Part shown: in pieces, positions 48,139 to 57,427 of the stretch
Numbering within the stretch: position 1 is the stretch's first letter
Layout of the letters: every line of letters starts with the position of its first letter
Assembly: GCA_016706405.1 (NCBI GenBank)
Contig: JADJJT010000001.1
Location: 747,501 to 811,500, forward strand
Source of the DNA: Sphingobacteriales bacterium
GTDB lineage: Bacteria > Bacteroidota > Bacteroidia > Chitinophagales > UBA2359
Reading direction: 5' to 3'
Length of the DNA stretch: 64,000 nt
Notes under the pieces: model-generated
Told to the model about the DNA's origin: nothing
Database searches by the model: none
Seen by the model: the letters and a program-made list of their open reading frames with translations, nothing else
Program-made: the position numbers and the translations under genes

Positions 48139-49131
48139 TTAGTCTAAATATCCTTTTTGGCGCATCCAGTCGTCATTATAAATTTTGCCTACATATCGGC
48201 TGCCATGGTCATGAAAAAGCGTAACGACAACATCGCTTGGCTGAAGTTCGTTTTTAATAGCCACAATGCCCTGAAATGCCGACCCCGACGACCAACCTAC
48301 AAAAATACCTTCGCGGTTGGTAATTTCGCGGGCGCGCAAAGCACTTTCTTTGTCGGGGGCTTTTATAAAGCGGTCAATTAGTTTAAAATCAATATTATCG
48401 GGTATAAAGTCTTCGCCTATTCCTTCGGTGGCATAGGGGTAAATTTCGGCTTGGTCTATTTTTCCGGTTTCGTGGTATGCTTTTAGGGTGCTGCCGTAGG
48501 TATCAACGCCTATAATTTTAATAGCAGGGTTTTGCTCTTTTAGGTATTTAGCAATGCCCGATATGGTGCCGCCTGTACCTACGCCCACTACAAAATGGGT
48601 TATATTGCCGTTGGTTTGAGCCCAAATTTCGGGGCCGGTTGTTTCGTAATGGGCTTGCCGATTAGCTAAATTGGCATATTGATTTATATGAAATGAGTTG
48701 GGAATTTCTTTGGCTAAACGGGCAGCCTGCGAATAGTACGAGCGGGGGTCTTCGGGTTCAACATTTGTTGGGCAAACCAAAACCTCGGCACCAACGGCAC
48801 GCAGTATGTCTATTTTCTCTTTCGATTGTTTGTCGGTAGTTGTAAATATACACTTGTAGCCGCGCACTATGGCTGCCAAGGCCAAACCCATGCCGGTATT
48901 GCCCGATGTGCACTCTATAATGGTGCCTCCGGGTTTTAAAAGGCCGCGTGCTTCGGCATCTAAAATCATGCGCAAGGCCATCCGGTCTTTAGTTGAATTG
49001 CCGGGGTTAAATGTTTCAACCTTAGCTAATACGGTAGCCTTAATGCCATGCTCGGCTGGTAACTTGTTTAGGCGCACCAAGGGGGTGTTGCCTATTGTTT
49101 CGAGTATATGGTTGCTTATTTTGTTGTTCAT
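48139..49131 (-). CDS. Cystathionine beta-synthase/cysteine synthase family PLP enzyme
   Basis: A 330-residue fold-type II PLP enzyme. PLP Lys48 is in FNPGNSTKDR, and the phosphate-binding loop is GVGTGGTISGI. The substrate loop is TSGNTGMGLALAA. Several stretches (LRMILDAEARG, DKQSKEKIDILRAVGAEV, SRYVGKIYNDDWMRQKG) look more like cystathionine beta-synthases than CysK, which would make cystathionine from serine and homocysteine. It lacks the C-terminal CBS-domain pair of animal enzymes. An O-acetylserine-type activity cannot be ruled out. It stands alone. Confidence 0.85.
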   Translation of the reverse strand: MNNKISNHILETIGNTPLVRLNKLPAEHGIKATVLAKVETFNPGNSTKDRMALRMILDAEARGLLKPGGTIIECTSGNTGMGLALAAIVRGYKCIFTTTDKQSKEKIDILRAVGAEVLVCPTNVEPEDPRSYYSQAARLAKEIPNSFHINQYANLANRQAHYETTGPEIWAQTNGNITHFVVGVGTGGTISGIAKYLKEQNPAIKIIGVDTYGSTLKAYHETGKIDQAEIYPYATEGIGEDFIPDNIDFKLIDRFIKAPDKESALRAREITNREGIFVGWSSGSAFQGIVAIKNELQPSDVVVTLFHDHGSRYVGKIYNDDWMRQKGYLD

Positions 49132-49243
49132 GTTATATGCAGATAATATTTGTTAAATTATATTTTATTTAAGGCTGTTGTTTGTTTCCGGATGTATTTT
49201 TTATCCGGAAAAAACTGTTTCGTTTGCTTTTCGGCCTATCATA

Positions 49244-50698
49244 TTAGTTAATGTTTGGTTGTTGTTTGGGTGCTATGGCATATCTTGCGTCAAAACCTGC
49301 TATAATACTAATGGCGGTATAAAATATAGTGCCTATTTTATCAACTTCAATTAGGTCAGAGACTAAAAGATTGATTAGAACGATGGCTACAATTTGTAAA
49401 AAAACCAAAACAAAGGCTTTTTGCTTGGGGTCATCTAATCTATGGTAAAGGTTTTGGCCTCGTATAAAAGTATAATATATCATTAGTGCAAAAAGTAAAA
49501 GCCCGGGCAAGCCTTGGTCGGCGGCTAACATTAAATAGTAGCAATGTACCCCCGATTTTTCGAGGTTATCGCTTACATAGGTTTTAAATCTTTCGACTGT
49601 ATAGGGGCGGTACGAGTTGTAAAAGTTTCCGGGGCCAAAGCCGGTTAGTGGTCGTTCGCCAATCATGTGGCCGGCGGCAACCCATCGGTAAACGCGCTCG
49701 GCAAACGATATATCTTTACCTTGAAAAGTGGCAATTATGTGGTCTTCTAAATTGGCGTGGTAAACGGTGGTTTCGTACTCGGGGGCAAATTTAATAAAAT
49801 TGTTATTGCTTGCTACAAATACAACAAAAAGCAACAAGGCACCAAAAACCAGATTTAGGGCGGTTGCCATTAGTTTTTTTCGGACAAGGTAGGTTACTAA
49901 GGGTATGGCTAATAGGCCAACATAAGCGGCGCGGGTAAAAGCCAGGGCAATACCTAAAAACAAAATTGCCAACCCTAATTGAGCCAAAAGCCGGGGTATT
50001 TTACCTTTTTTAAACCACCGGAGAGCAAACAGCAGCATTGGCACTAATAAAGTGATAAAAACGGCGTAGTTTACATGATTCCGGAAAAAAGGTTGCACTA
50101 CATTATTGGCTCGTTGAAAATCGAAATCGGTTAGGGCGTGCAAATAAACATTCCGGATAATTAATAATACCATTACCGCACTCATGCCTATAATAATGCT
50201 TTTAAAGTCGGTATCTTTTTTTACAAACAAATTAGTTACAAAAACAAAGGTAAAAATATACCATGTTTTGGCTAACAAAAATTTAACTGATACTAACGAG
50301 TTTGTAGAGTACAGAGCGGCGATGGATATCCAAATAATTTGTAATAATAGCAGTACAATAATGGGGTGGTTAATAAACCTGCGCTGCCATTGCTTAGGAT
50401 TTAGCAGATAATACATAAGTCCGGCTACCATAAGCGCTACCATAAGCGGTTCGCTGGGTAAATCAGTTGCTAAGGTGGTGCTAAAATCGTATTCAATAGA
50501 AAGGGGCAGCAGAATAAAAAACAATTTATAAACCGAGCTTAAATTGAACAGCATTAAAAGCGCAGTCAATACGGCTACAGGTAAACCCATAAGCAAGGGC
50601 TGCTCGAGGGCAATAGAGGCAGCAACGCTTGCCAATGTTAGCAAACTAAATAAAATAAACTGGTAGTTGGCGGGTAGGCTAAAGCCTTGCATATACAA
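49244..50698 (-). CDS. O-antigen ligase/polymerase family membrane protein
   Basis: A 484-residue inner-membrane protein with about 11-12 hydrophobic segments and a large periplasmic loop near 295-395. The Wzy_C-type motif RPLTGFGPGNFYNSYRPY and the following HCYYLMLAADQGLPGLLLF place it in the WaaL/Wzy family, which joins polysaccharide to lipid A or to other repeat units. Ligase and polymerase cannot be told apart from sequence. It is preceded by the Wzz gene (56-base gap) on the same strand, probably co-transcribed. Confidence 0.88.
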   Translation of the reverse strand: MYMQGFSLPANYQFILFSLLTLASVAASIALEQPLLMGLPVAVLTALLMLFNLSSVYKLFFILLPLSIEYDFSTTLATDLPSEPLMVALMVAGLMYYLLNPKQWQRRFINHPIIVLLLLQIIWISIAALYSTNSLVSVKFLLAKTWYIFTFVFVTNLFVKKDTDFKSIIIGMSAVMVLLIIRNVYLHALTDFDFQRANNVVQPFFRNHVNYAVFITLLVPMLLFALRWFKKGKIPRLLAQLGLAILFLGIALAFTRAAYVGLLAIPLVTYLVRKKLMATALNLVFGALLLFVVFVASNNNFIKFAPEYETTVYHANLEDHIIATFQGKDISFAERVYRWVAAGHMIGERPLTGFGPGNFYNSYRPYTVERFKTYVSDNLEKSGVHCYYLMLAADQGLPGLLLFALMIYYTFIRGQNLYHRLDDPKQKAFVLVFLQIVAIVLINLLVSDLIEVDKIGTIFYTAISIIAGFDARYAIAPKQQPNIN

Positions 50699-50754
50699 AC
50701 TTTTGCTTAGCGGTATATTTTATTTTTATGGTGGCGACAATATAGATTATCTAA

Positions 50755-51636
50755 TTACTTATTTTGAATTATTTGCTTGTACTCTTTAGTTTTTTCGATG
50801 ACAACTACGGCAAAAATCATAATAATTAAGGTAACTAAAACGGCGGTTGTTACAATAAGCCATCTAACCGGATAGGCTTTTTTTAGCACGGGTAGGGCTT
50901 TTTGAATAATATACAACGAGGAGAATTTTTGCTTTAATGCCGATTCGTGCTCGTCTTGAATAATTTGAATTTTATTATATTCGCCAACAGCGCTTTTAAG
51001 GCGCAAATTTAGCATATTAGCTACTACCGTGTCTTTTGGGTTTCGTTGTATGGAGTGGTTTAAGCTGTCGGTTATTAGTTGAACGTCTTTGCGTTTGTCT
51101 TCAATTTTTTGAGCGTATAAACGCGAGAGGTCTAATTTTTTTTCGTTTGTTAGCTCTTTGTATAAGGTATCTAAGCGGTTAGCAACTTCATTGGCAATTT
51201 CGGCGGCCATATACGGGTCTTTATCTAATACACTTAGTTTTAATGTGCTTTGTAAGGTTTCAACTAAAGAAATTGACTCGTGTAGTTCTTCGCGCATGTA
51301 ATAGTCCTTTAATTTGTCGGTTGTATCAATTTCGTACCGGTCAAAAAGGTTGTATTTTTTTATGATATAGTTTTCTAAATCAGACGAGTTTAGTAAAGAC
51401 CGCATCCGGTCCATTTCGGCTTGCCCGCCAAACAAATAAACAGGTTCACCTTGTTTTGTGTAGGCAAACACGTTGCTTCTGTCCATCATATAGGGGTTGA
51501 TAGGCAAAAACTCAACATACGAGCCATATTTTACTGGCAATAACAAGGCAGCAATGGCACTAATAATGGCCGCTGCTATTACTACAATAAGTATATTTTT
51601 GCGCCATTTATAAACAATACTCAGTAATTCTTCCAT
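50755..51636 (-). CDS. Wzz-type chain-length determinant protein
   Basis: A 293-residue protein from ATG 51636 with the polysaccharide co-polymerase layout: short cytoplasmic start, first membrane helix (~14-36), a long periplasmic helical part, and a second membrane helix (~262-284). The region after helix 1 (LPVKYGSYVEFLPINP) fits the Wzz N-terminal domain. No C-terminal tyrosine kinase. It should set polysaccharide chain length with the Wzy/WaaL-type protein encoded downstream. A -7 box at 51661 rules out a longer start. Confidence 0.85.
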   Translation of the reverse strand: MEELLSIVYKWRKNILIVVIAAAIISAIAALLLPVKYGSYVEFLPINPYMMDRSNVFAYTKQGEPVYLFGGQAEMDRMRSLLNSSDLENYIIKKYNLFDRYEIDTTDKLKDYYMREELHESISLVETLQSTLKLSVLDKDPYMAAEIANEVANRLDTLYKELTNEKKLDLSRLYAQKIEDKRKDVQLITDSLNHSIQRNPKDTVVANMLNLRLKSAVGEYNKIQIIQDEHESALKQKFSSLYIIQKALPVLKKAYPVRWLIVTTAVLVTLIIMIFAVVVIEKTKEYKQIIQNK

Positions 51637-51660
51637 ATAACAGTAATAAAAATTGAAGGA

Positions 51661-51691
51661 CAAAGTTACGCAAAAATAACAATATGCCGAA
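51661..51691 (-). promoter_or_regulatory. Promoter of the Wzz/O-antigen ligase pair
   Basis: Minus strand: TTCG (51688-51691), a 19-base spacer and TAACTTTG (51661-51668). The -7 box is perfect; the -33 box deviates from TTTG by one base. It lies 25 bases before the ATG at 51636. Confidence 0.6.
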
Positions 51692-52043
51692 GTAGATTAC
51701 ACGCTATTGGTTTGCCTACCAAAGATAATACCCACTTTAAGCTTCTATGCGGGCAAGGCAAGGGCTGAAAGGTTAAAGTAGTACCGTATTGTATAGCGAA
51801 TTGTTAAGTTTGAAGCACAATACAAAGTAAAAATAATAGCTAAAATCCGGATAAAGGAAGAGATAAAAGTTTATGGCCTCGCGATTTCATTTCCAAGTTG
51901 CCCTTAAATCTCATCTTATTAGAAAACACGAACTTACACTTTTCTGTGCCTTAAACAACTTAAATTCAAAACCTCATTAAGAGGTAGTTTGGGTTAAAAC
52001 TAAATATTAGGTTTAAATTTATTAGTTAGCTTCACCCACTTAT
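51692..52043. other. Intergenic region before the polysaccharide genes
   Basis: About 350 bases with no gene, hairpin or RNA that I can support. One TCCGGA at about 51848. It separates the GT-C glycosyltransferase gene from the Wzz promoter. Confidence 0.4.
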
Positions 52044-53927
52044 TTATTTATTGATTGATATGATTAGGTCATCTAAGTAAACCGGAAAGCTAGAAGGATT
52101 ATAAACATATACTTTTACGTGGTCTTTTAAGGTTTGCGCGGCAGGTATTGTTGTTTCAAACGACACTTTTTGCCACCTTCCTTCGGGCACTAAATCTTGT
52201 AGATTTATCGGTGTCCAGTTGTAGCTTTTCTCATTTTCAAACGATATAACCATTATTGGCTGTTTGTATTGGTTGGGTTCATTTTGATTAATTAGTATTT
52301 GCGCTTCGGCATGTAAAATTTTACCGGTGGCGTTGGCAATTTCGGACATTGGCAGGTCAAAACCTAAAGAATAGGGCGCGGCATTTGAAACAATGGCAGA
52401 GAATTTACCTTCAAAAGCGTGAAGGCTGTCTATCCGGATAGAATCGGCAGTTGGCTGCTGCTCAAAACTTGTTGTAAACAGGGTTGTTTCGGCGTTGTTA
52501 TTATTAAAGGTAAATTGTTTTTTCTTAAATAAGTATGTTTTTCGGTGGTTTCCCCATTGGTCGCCTGCTTCAAATGAGCGCAACAAATCAAAGCGGCTAT
52601 CTTGTGTTATCATTTCAAGCTTAGTTTGACATTCCATAACGCTATACCAATCGTCCCAAATTATCAAACTTTTATCAGGTATTGGTTTATTTTTAAACAG
52701 CTCGGCGGTAAATTCTTTTTTGTCTTGGTCAAACATATCTACATTTAGCGCCATAGCAATAAACGGGGCATCAAAATAGTATTTATACCCCTCAAAACGG
52801 TTGCCAATGTAATTAGCCATTTCCATTTGAGCAACCTGGTCGGCACGTAAAAGCAGATGGGTTTTCCAGTTTTGACCAAAAAGGGTAAAAGCAAAAACAA
52901 GGGCAACTACTGTTGTTACAAATCCTTTTTTTGCTATTATTTTATTTCCCCATAAATCGCTTAGGATATTTAGACCTCTTAAACAAATTATTGCCGCTAA
53001 AGGAACAACACCCACCAATACGCGCAGCAGCCCAAAAGATTTAAATATTCCTAAATACCAAAATAAAGTATGCGCCAAGATATAGGCCAAAAAACAGCCA
53101 TATACCAGCCAAAGTTCGGTAGCTGTAATAAAGCGGTACGAAACTGATTTAAGGGTTTGGTATAATTTGATGGCACCATATACTAAGCCTGCGCCCAGCA
53201 AAATATACATTGGCAACCCCAATACATTTTTCAACCCATTTATAAAATGAAATAGTTGCCCCGACCCATAAATTGAACTATTTTGCGCATAAGGTATATC
53301 GGTAAATACCCACCAAAAACTGCCAAGGTAAAAATATCCTACTATGCTAAAAACTACATGTCCGGCAAACAGCAAAGGCAATAGTCGCCATTTTTTAATA
53401 CTCAACAAGTATAGGAAATATACACATAAAATAACTAACCCCTCTGAGCGCACAAAGGGCAAAAACGATACCCATATAACCGATGCCGTTACCTGCCCTC
53501 TTACTGCCATAAAAACCGCCGCTATAAGCCAAAAGGCAAAGAGGGGTTCGGTAAGCCCCGATAAAGTGAGGTAAATATGCATAGGTGCCAGCATTACAAA
53601 CAACAAGGCTATAACGGCATTTGGTAGCGCAAATATTTTCGCAATTTTGTAAGAGAACCATGCAGAAAGCGTGCTTAGGCCTATGTTCATAAGTTTTACC
53701 CCTACAAAACCTAACTGTGTAAAAGGGGCAGCTATCAACACGTACATGGGTTTGGCCCAGTGGTCTAAAAAATTAGCGGTATGTTTAAAGGCATACTTTG
53801 CAAAAAGGTAATGCGAAACGCTATCGCCTTCATCTCCGGTGCCGTTTGTAAGAAATGCCAATGCACACATGGCAGCAAAATAAATGCAAATAAAAACAAA
53901 TGGTAGTCTGTCTTGTTTTAGCGGCAT
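52044..53927 (-). CDS. GT-C type membrane glycosyltransferase with C-terminal beta-domain
   Basis: A 627-residue protein. Residues ~10-350 contain about ten membrane helices, with the acidic first-loop motif GDEGD (31-35) typical of GT-C enzymes (GT39/GT83/ArnT-like) that use polyprenyl-phosphate sugars. Residues ~350-460 form a periplasmic part, and ~470-627 a strand-rich domain like carbohydrate-binding modules (TTSFEQ ... HAFEGKFSAIVSNAAPYSLGFDL). It should modify a surface glycan or protein outside the inner membrane. It lies upstream of, and on the same strand as, the Wzz and ligase genes, but a 380-base gap separates them. Confidence 0.75.
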   Translation of the reverse strand: MPLKQDRLPFVFICIYFAAMCALAFLTNGTGDEGDSVSHYLFAKYAFKHTANFLDHWAKPMYVLIAAPFTQLGFVGVKLMNIGLSTLSAWFSYKIAKIFALPNAVIALLFVMLAPMHIYLTLSGLTEPLFAFWLIAAVFMAVRGQVTASVIWVSFLPFVRSEGLVILCVYFLYLLSIKKWRLLPLLFAGHVVFSIVGYFYLGSFWWVFTDIPYAQNSSIYGSGQLFHFINGLKNVLGLPMYILLGAGLVYGAIKLYQTLKSVSYRFITATELWLVYGCFLAYILAHTLFWYLGIFKSFGLLRVLVGVVPLAAIICLRGLNILSDLWGNKIIAKKGFVTTVVALVFAFTLFGQNWKTHLLLRADQVAQMEMANYIGNRFEGYKYYFDAPFIAMALNVDMFDQDKKEFTAELFKNKPIPDKSLIIWDDWYSVMECQTKLEMITQDSRFDLLRSFEAGDQWGNHRKTYLFKKKQFTFNNNNAETTLFTTSFEQQPTADSIRIDSLHAFEGKFSAIVSNAAPYSLGFDLPMSEIANATGKILHAEAQILINQNEPNQYKQPIMVISFENEKSYNWTPINLQDLVPEGRWQKVSFETTIPAAQTLKDHVKVYVYNPSSFPVYLDDLIISINK

Positions 53928-54076
53928 AGAAAGTATCTTGATAAACAGTGCTGAAAGCCAAAAGTATTATTACCCAAGCGTATAAGTTAAAACACCGGAG
54001 TTAGCATTATTGGCAGTATAAACATTCTAACTACCAACTTAAATGCTTTTTGTCATTAATGAACGGCATTTTTAAG

Positions 54077-55480
54077 CTACCCCACTGGCTCTAAATCAGG
54101 GTCTTTAGCGATGTCGTCTTTAGCCGTATCCTCATTATTGCTGCCCTCCTCATTTTGATTAACAGCAGAGTCGGCCAATTCGGGTAACGATGACGATGGC
54201 ACTAAGTCATTATTATTCGTTTCTTCTACGGTGGGCGGCACTTCGGTTAAAGCCGGAAAAGCAGCGGTGGGGTGTTCGTCGTTTAAAACAATTACAATGC
54301 CGCTGTTTTCTGTTTCTGTTTCTTCTTTTGGAGTTTGGTTTTCGGTTGTTTCAGTTTCGTTGGGTTCGGCAGTTGTTGCGGCTGGTTTGGTGCTGCGTGT
54401 GCGCGTAACTTTTTGTGCTTTGGTAGGTTTGGCTTTTTCCTTTTCGCCTCGGCTTTTTTGGTTATTCGATGCAGCTTCAGATTGATTTTTAAGCTGTTTA
54501 AACGTTTTTTGCATATCCGCCAACTTTTCCAATTTCGATTCTATCCGGGCTTCTATCATGGCTATTTTTGCCTCTAATAATTGCGACTCTAAACTGCGGT
54601 TGGTCTCGGTTTTGCGTGCTTGTTGGTATTGCAACGATTCCTGGTCTTGCTCTATTGATTTTTCCATTCGTTTTATTACCTCTTCTAAGCCTTTTAAACG
54701 AGCTTGCGAGCGCGAGTTGTCGCTGGTTTTGCGTTCACTTCGTATAGCTTCAAAAGCTATATTAAAAGCATTGCGCACTTTGGCGGCTAATTTATTAGTA
54801 ATTTTAAGCCCTTGCGACTCGGTTTGCAATTGTCGCAGGTTATTAAACAAATCGTTAAGGCGGTGCGAGTTTGCAACCTGGGCAACAATTTCCTCAATTT
54901 TCGCTAACATGCTCTCGACAACGGCATTGGCATGACTTTCAAAGCTCTCGCTTTCGCTTTTTCTAAGTTCTTTTAACTTGCTAAAACAGGTATTAATTTG
55001 GTCGCGAAGTGCGGTGGCTTGTTCGCGGGTTAAATCGCGCTCTTGGTAATGCCGGTTTACCTTATCCCAATACGATTTTGTGATGTCCCATGCTTCGGGG
55101 TCATTTTTTTCCATTTCGCCCACTTGCAGAACTAATTGGTCAATTTCGAGGGTTAGTTGTTGCATTAATTTTAACGACAACACTTTTACAAACCATTCTT
55201 TTTCGGCACGGCTTACCAAGTCGGTTTCTTTGGTTCGTATTTCGTCGGGTAGCAGGTTGCCGTCCGACATTTTGCGTTCTTCGTGGGTATTTGCCAAGGC
55301 AAAGTCGGCATCTGTTAGTACGTCCCAGTCTTTAAACATTTTTTCAATAAAGGCTTCTTCTAAAACAGCCTTGTCAAATGTCCAAAAATCAACTTTGTTA
55401 TCGTGTTCGCGTAAGCGCAAAACTGCAAGAATTTCTTGCTCATTTTCGTTGGTTGCCCAAAAAACAATCGTGTTTTTCAT
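54077..55480 (-). CDS. Coiled-coil protein with acidic disordered tail
   Basis: A 467-residue cytoplasmic protein without signal peptide or membrane segment. Residues ~1-60 form a small folded start (MKNTIVFWATNENEQEILAVLRL). Residues ~85-335 are almost all heptad-rich helix. Residues ~335-375 are Lys/Arg-rich (KAKPTKAQKVTRTRSTKPAA), and the last ~90 are very acidic. The YWDKVNRHYQERDLTREQA stretch slightly recalls DUF349 coiled coils. Charge-segregated basic and acidic tails suggest a scaffold or nucleic-acid-associated role, but this is a guess. A TACTTTTG -7-like box lies at 55524-55531 on its strand. Confidence 0.7.
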   Translation of the reverse strand: MKNTIVFWATNENEQEILAVLRLREHDNKVDFWTFDKAVLEEAFIEKMFKDWDVLTDADFALANTHEERKMSDGNLLPDEIRTKETDLVSRAEKEWFVKVLSLKLMQQLTLEIDQLVLQVGEMEKNDPEAWDITKSYWDKVNRHYQERDLTREQATALRDQINTCFSKLKELRKSESESFESHANAVVESMLAKIEEIVAQVANSHRLNDLFNNLRQLQTESQGLKITNKLAAKVRNAFNIAFEAIRSERKTSDNSRSQARLKGLEEVIKRMEKSIEQDQESLQYQQARKTETNRSLESQLLEAKIAMIEARIESKLEKLADMQKTFKQLKNQSEAASNNQKSRGEKEKAKPTKAQKVTRTRSTKPAATTAEPNETETTENQTPKEETETENSGIVIVLNDEHPTAAFPALTEVPPTVEETNNNDLVPSSSLPELADSAVNQNEEGSNNEDTAKDDIAKDPDLEPVG

Positions 55481-55531
55481 TTAAGATGTGCTAAAATGGA
55501 AAATAGGTAGGTAATCAGTTAAGCAAAAGTA

Positions 55532-55931
55532 AAAACTATTGCCGGTACGTTTTTTATGTCTATTTCCGGAGCAAATTTAAATTAAATCCGGAGACATTAT
55601 TATAGTCAATGATGTAAATGTTTTTCCGGAAAGAAATTAAAAGCCACCAGAGCCGTTTTGTTAATTTTAAGTTTTATCTAATCAAAATAGGATGTTTGAT
55701 GAGCTAAATACTATCCGGAAAAATTTGTTTAAATTCTTGTTGTAGTTTGTGTTTGTAGTTTTCTAAAAAAAGTATCCGGAAAATTATTTTATTCCGGATT
55801 AATCTTTTAATTCTATCAATTAATCAGTTAACAAGGCAACTAACTAAGCAATTTAATTAAATGTTAAAAAATAAAACGGGTAGCAAACATATATGCTGCC
55901 TATTAATTTAATGGGTACGGTCAAAATATTA
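55532..55931. repeat. Intergenic cluster of six TCCGGA palindromes
   Basis: No gene in 400 bases. TCCGGA occurs at 55565, 55587, 55625, 55714, 55775 and 55793, six copies in 234 bases, separated by AT-rich DNA. From base composition far less than one copy would be expected. Any two copies can pair into a hairpin. Confidence 0.85.
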
Positions 55932-56150
55932 TTATTTTGCCGTTGGTTCTGTTTTTTTCTCTTCGGCTTTTATGCCTTCTTCAAGTTCTTTTTGTACATT
56001 ATTGCGGGCATTGTTAAACTCGCGGATGCCTTGGCCTATGCCGCGTGCTAATTCCGGAATTTTACGACCACCAAAAAGTACCAAAACTACTAAAAGAATA
56101 ACCAACATTTCGTTGAAGCCAATATTGCCTAAAAATAGTAGGTGGTTCAT
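55932..56150 (-). CDS. tatA: Twin-arginine translocase subunit TatA/E
   Basis: A 72-residue protein, typical TatA size: one N-terminal membrane helix (FNEMLVILLVVLVLFGG), the FGGRKIPELARGIGQGIREF hinge and amphipathic helix, and a charged tail. TatA oligomers form the path for folded proteins with twin-arginine signals. The hinge FGxxKxPELA motif is exact. tatC is not adjacent. A -7 box (TACCTTTG) lies at 56198-56205 on its strand. Confidence 0.95.
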   Translation of the reverse strand: MNHLLFLGNIGFNEMLVILLVVLVLFGGRKIPELARGIGQGIREFNNARNNVQKELEEGIKAEEKKTEPTAK

Positions 56151-56197
56151 GGTTAAAATAATTAGTTAAAATGAAAACGAGTGAATAAAATGTTTTA

Positions 56198-56205
56198 CAA
56201 AGGTA
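56198..56205 (-). promoter_or_regulatory. -7 box for tatA
   Basis: TACCTTTG on the minus strand, 48 bases before the tatA ATG. No -33 TTG at the standard distance. A small dyad (CCGGCATAATTGCCG on that strand) lies just upstream. Confidence 0.45.
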
Positions 56206-56240
56206 CGGCAATTATGCCGGTTAAAACAGTAATTTTATAG

Positions 56241-57338
56241 CTAATTTATCGAAAAACGTTCAAAAACTTCTCCATCTGGGTCGTAATGGCCTAAATTATT
56301 GGCATTTTTTTGGCTTAGCAGCCAAATGCTAATGTCTTCGGGGGCTTGCAACGAGGTGGTGTACCAAGCGGGTATTTTACCTTTGCTAAATAGTTGTCCT
56401 AATGGTCTATCGAACCATTTGCGGTCTTCGGCAGGGGTACGGAGGCTTTTTTCGGCTTCTTTAAGCATTTTCCACAGGCGGTCAACAGCAATTTTTCGGT
56501 TAGGCTGTAGGTCGGTCAGCAGGTCGTATAGCAAGGCTTGGTCTAAGGCGGGCAACTGGTGTGCCTCGGCTATATTGGTTAGTTTTTGGTAGTTTTCTAA
56601 TTCATCTTTTTGAGTAATGCCGTGTTGTTGGGCTGCTGCTAACTCGTTTGGCGATTCGAACTGGCCTTTTTGCGCTTGGTAAAACGATTCGGGGCTTTGA
56701 AAACCCTGCTCAAGTGCTTTTCTAAAATCGGGTGCGTTGGCATTGGCAAAGCCTGTTAGTACGGCTTGCTCAAACTCGGTATAGGTGGTGTAGCCGTGTT
56801 GGGTGGCAAAATGCCAAATATCGGCATCGGTATGGCAGTGGTGAATAAGTTTTTTATAGGTAGTGTCTAAAAGGTTTTTTTGGCTACAGCTTTTGTGTAG
56901 TTTTTGCAGCGCGTTTTCAAAGCCTAATTCGGCGGCAGTTTGGTAATTGGCGCGGTTTGTAAAGCCCGCTTTCAGGCAAGCGTTGTAATCGGCAAAGTTT
57001 AAAAATCCGGCTTGTTGTGCTTGGTAGTATTCGTCTCCGGTTGTAAAACCTGCTTTTTGCCCCTCGCGGTAATCGGTTAGATTATTGTAGTTAAGTCCGT
57101 TAATGGCATAAAATAACCCGTTTTGAAAAAACGAGAACTGGGTATATGTTTTTTTGCCGGATTCCTTTTTGTTGGGCAATAAATGCTCGGGCAGGGTTTG
57201 TTTTGTCCGGCTAATAAACAGCACTTCGGGCTGCCAGCGCGCCAGCAGTTGTTCAAACTCGCTAAAAAGTTTTATCTGAACTAAAGGGGTGTGTTTTTTG
57301 TGGGCAATGGTTATTTGCTGCGCTGGGGTAAACGACAT
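56241..57338 (-). CDS. Protein with 14-residue GF-x5-Y-x2-A repeats, unknown function
   Basis: A 365-residue protein without signal peptide or membrane helix. Two blocks of short repeats stand out. Block 1 has GF at 97, 111, 125 and 139, spaced by exactly 14 residues, each unit of the form GFxxxxxYxxAxxA (for example AGFLNFADYNACLK). Block 2 has GY/GF/GI-type positions at 182, 196, 212, 226 and 240, mostly again 14 apart. A Cys/His patch (HHCHTDADIWH) sits between the blocks. The C-terminal part (~255-365) looks globular and includes a conserved-looking PEDISIWLLSQ. I do not recognise the family. Confidence 0.75.
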   Translation of the reverse strand: MSFTPAQQITIAHKKHTPLVQIKLFSEFEQLLARWQPEVLFISRTKQTLPEHLLPNKKESGKKTYTQFSFFQNGLFYAINGLNYNNLTDYREGQKAGFTTGDEYYQAQQAGFLNFADYNACLKAGFTNRANYQTAAELGFENALQKLHKSCSQKNLLDTTYKKLIHHCHTDADIWHFATQHGYTTYTEFEQAVLTGFANANAPDFRKALEQGFQSPESFYQAQKGQFESPNELAAAQQHGITQKDELENYQKLTNIAEAHQLPALDQALLYDLLTDLQPNRKIAVDRLWKMLKEAEKSLRTPAEDRKWFDRPLGQLFSKGKIPAWYTTSLQAPEDISIWLLSQKNANNLGHYDPDGEVFERFSIN

Positions 57339-57427
57339 GGCTTAATCGGCTTGTTTACTAAATAAAAATGCGACACTGTACAAGGACGGGGCTGACAAAT
57401 AGATAGGTAAGGCAAATAAATATTTGG

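Noticed and set aside
55565..55798. Plasmid-type iterons or a replication origin
   Set aside because: Spacing of the TCCGGA copies is irregular and there is no replication initiator gene or DnaA-box cluster nearby.
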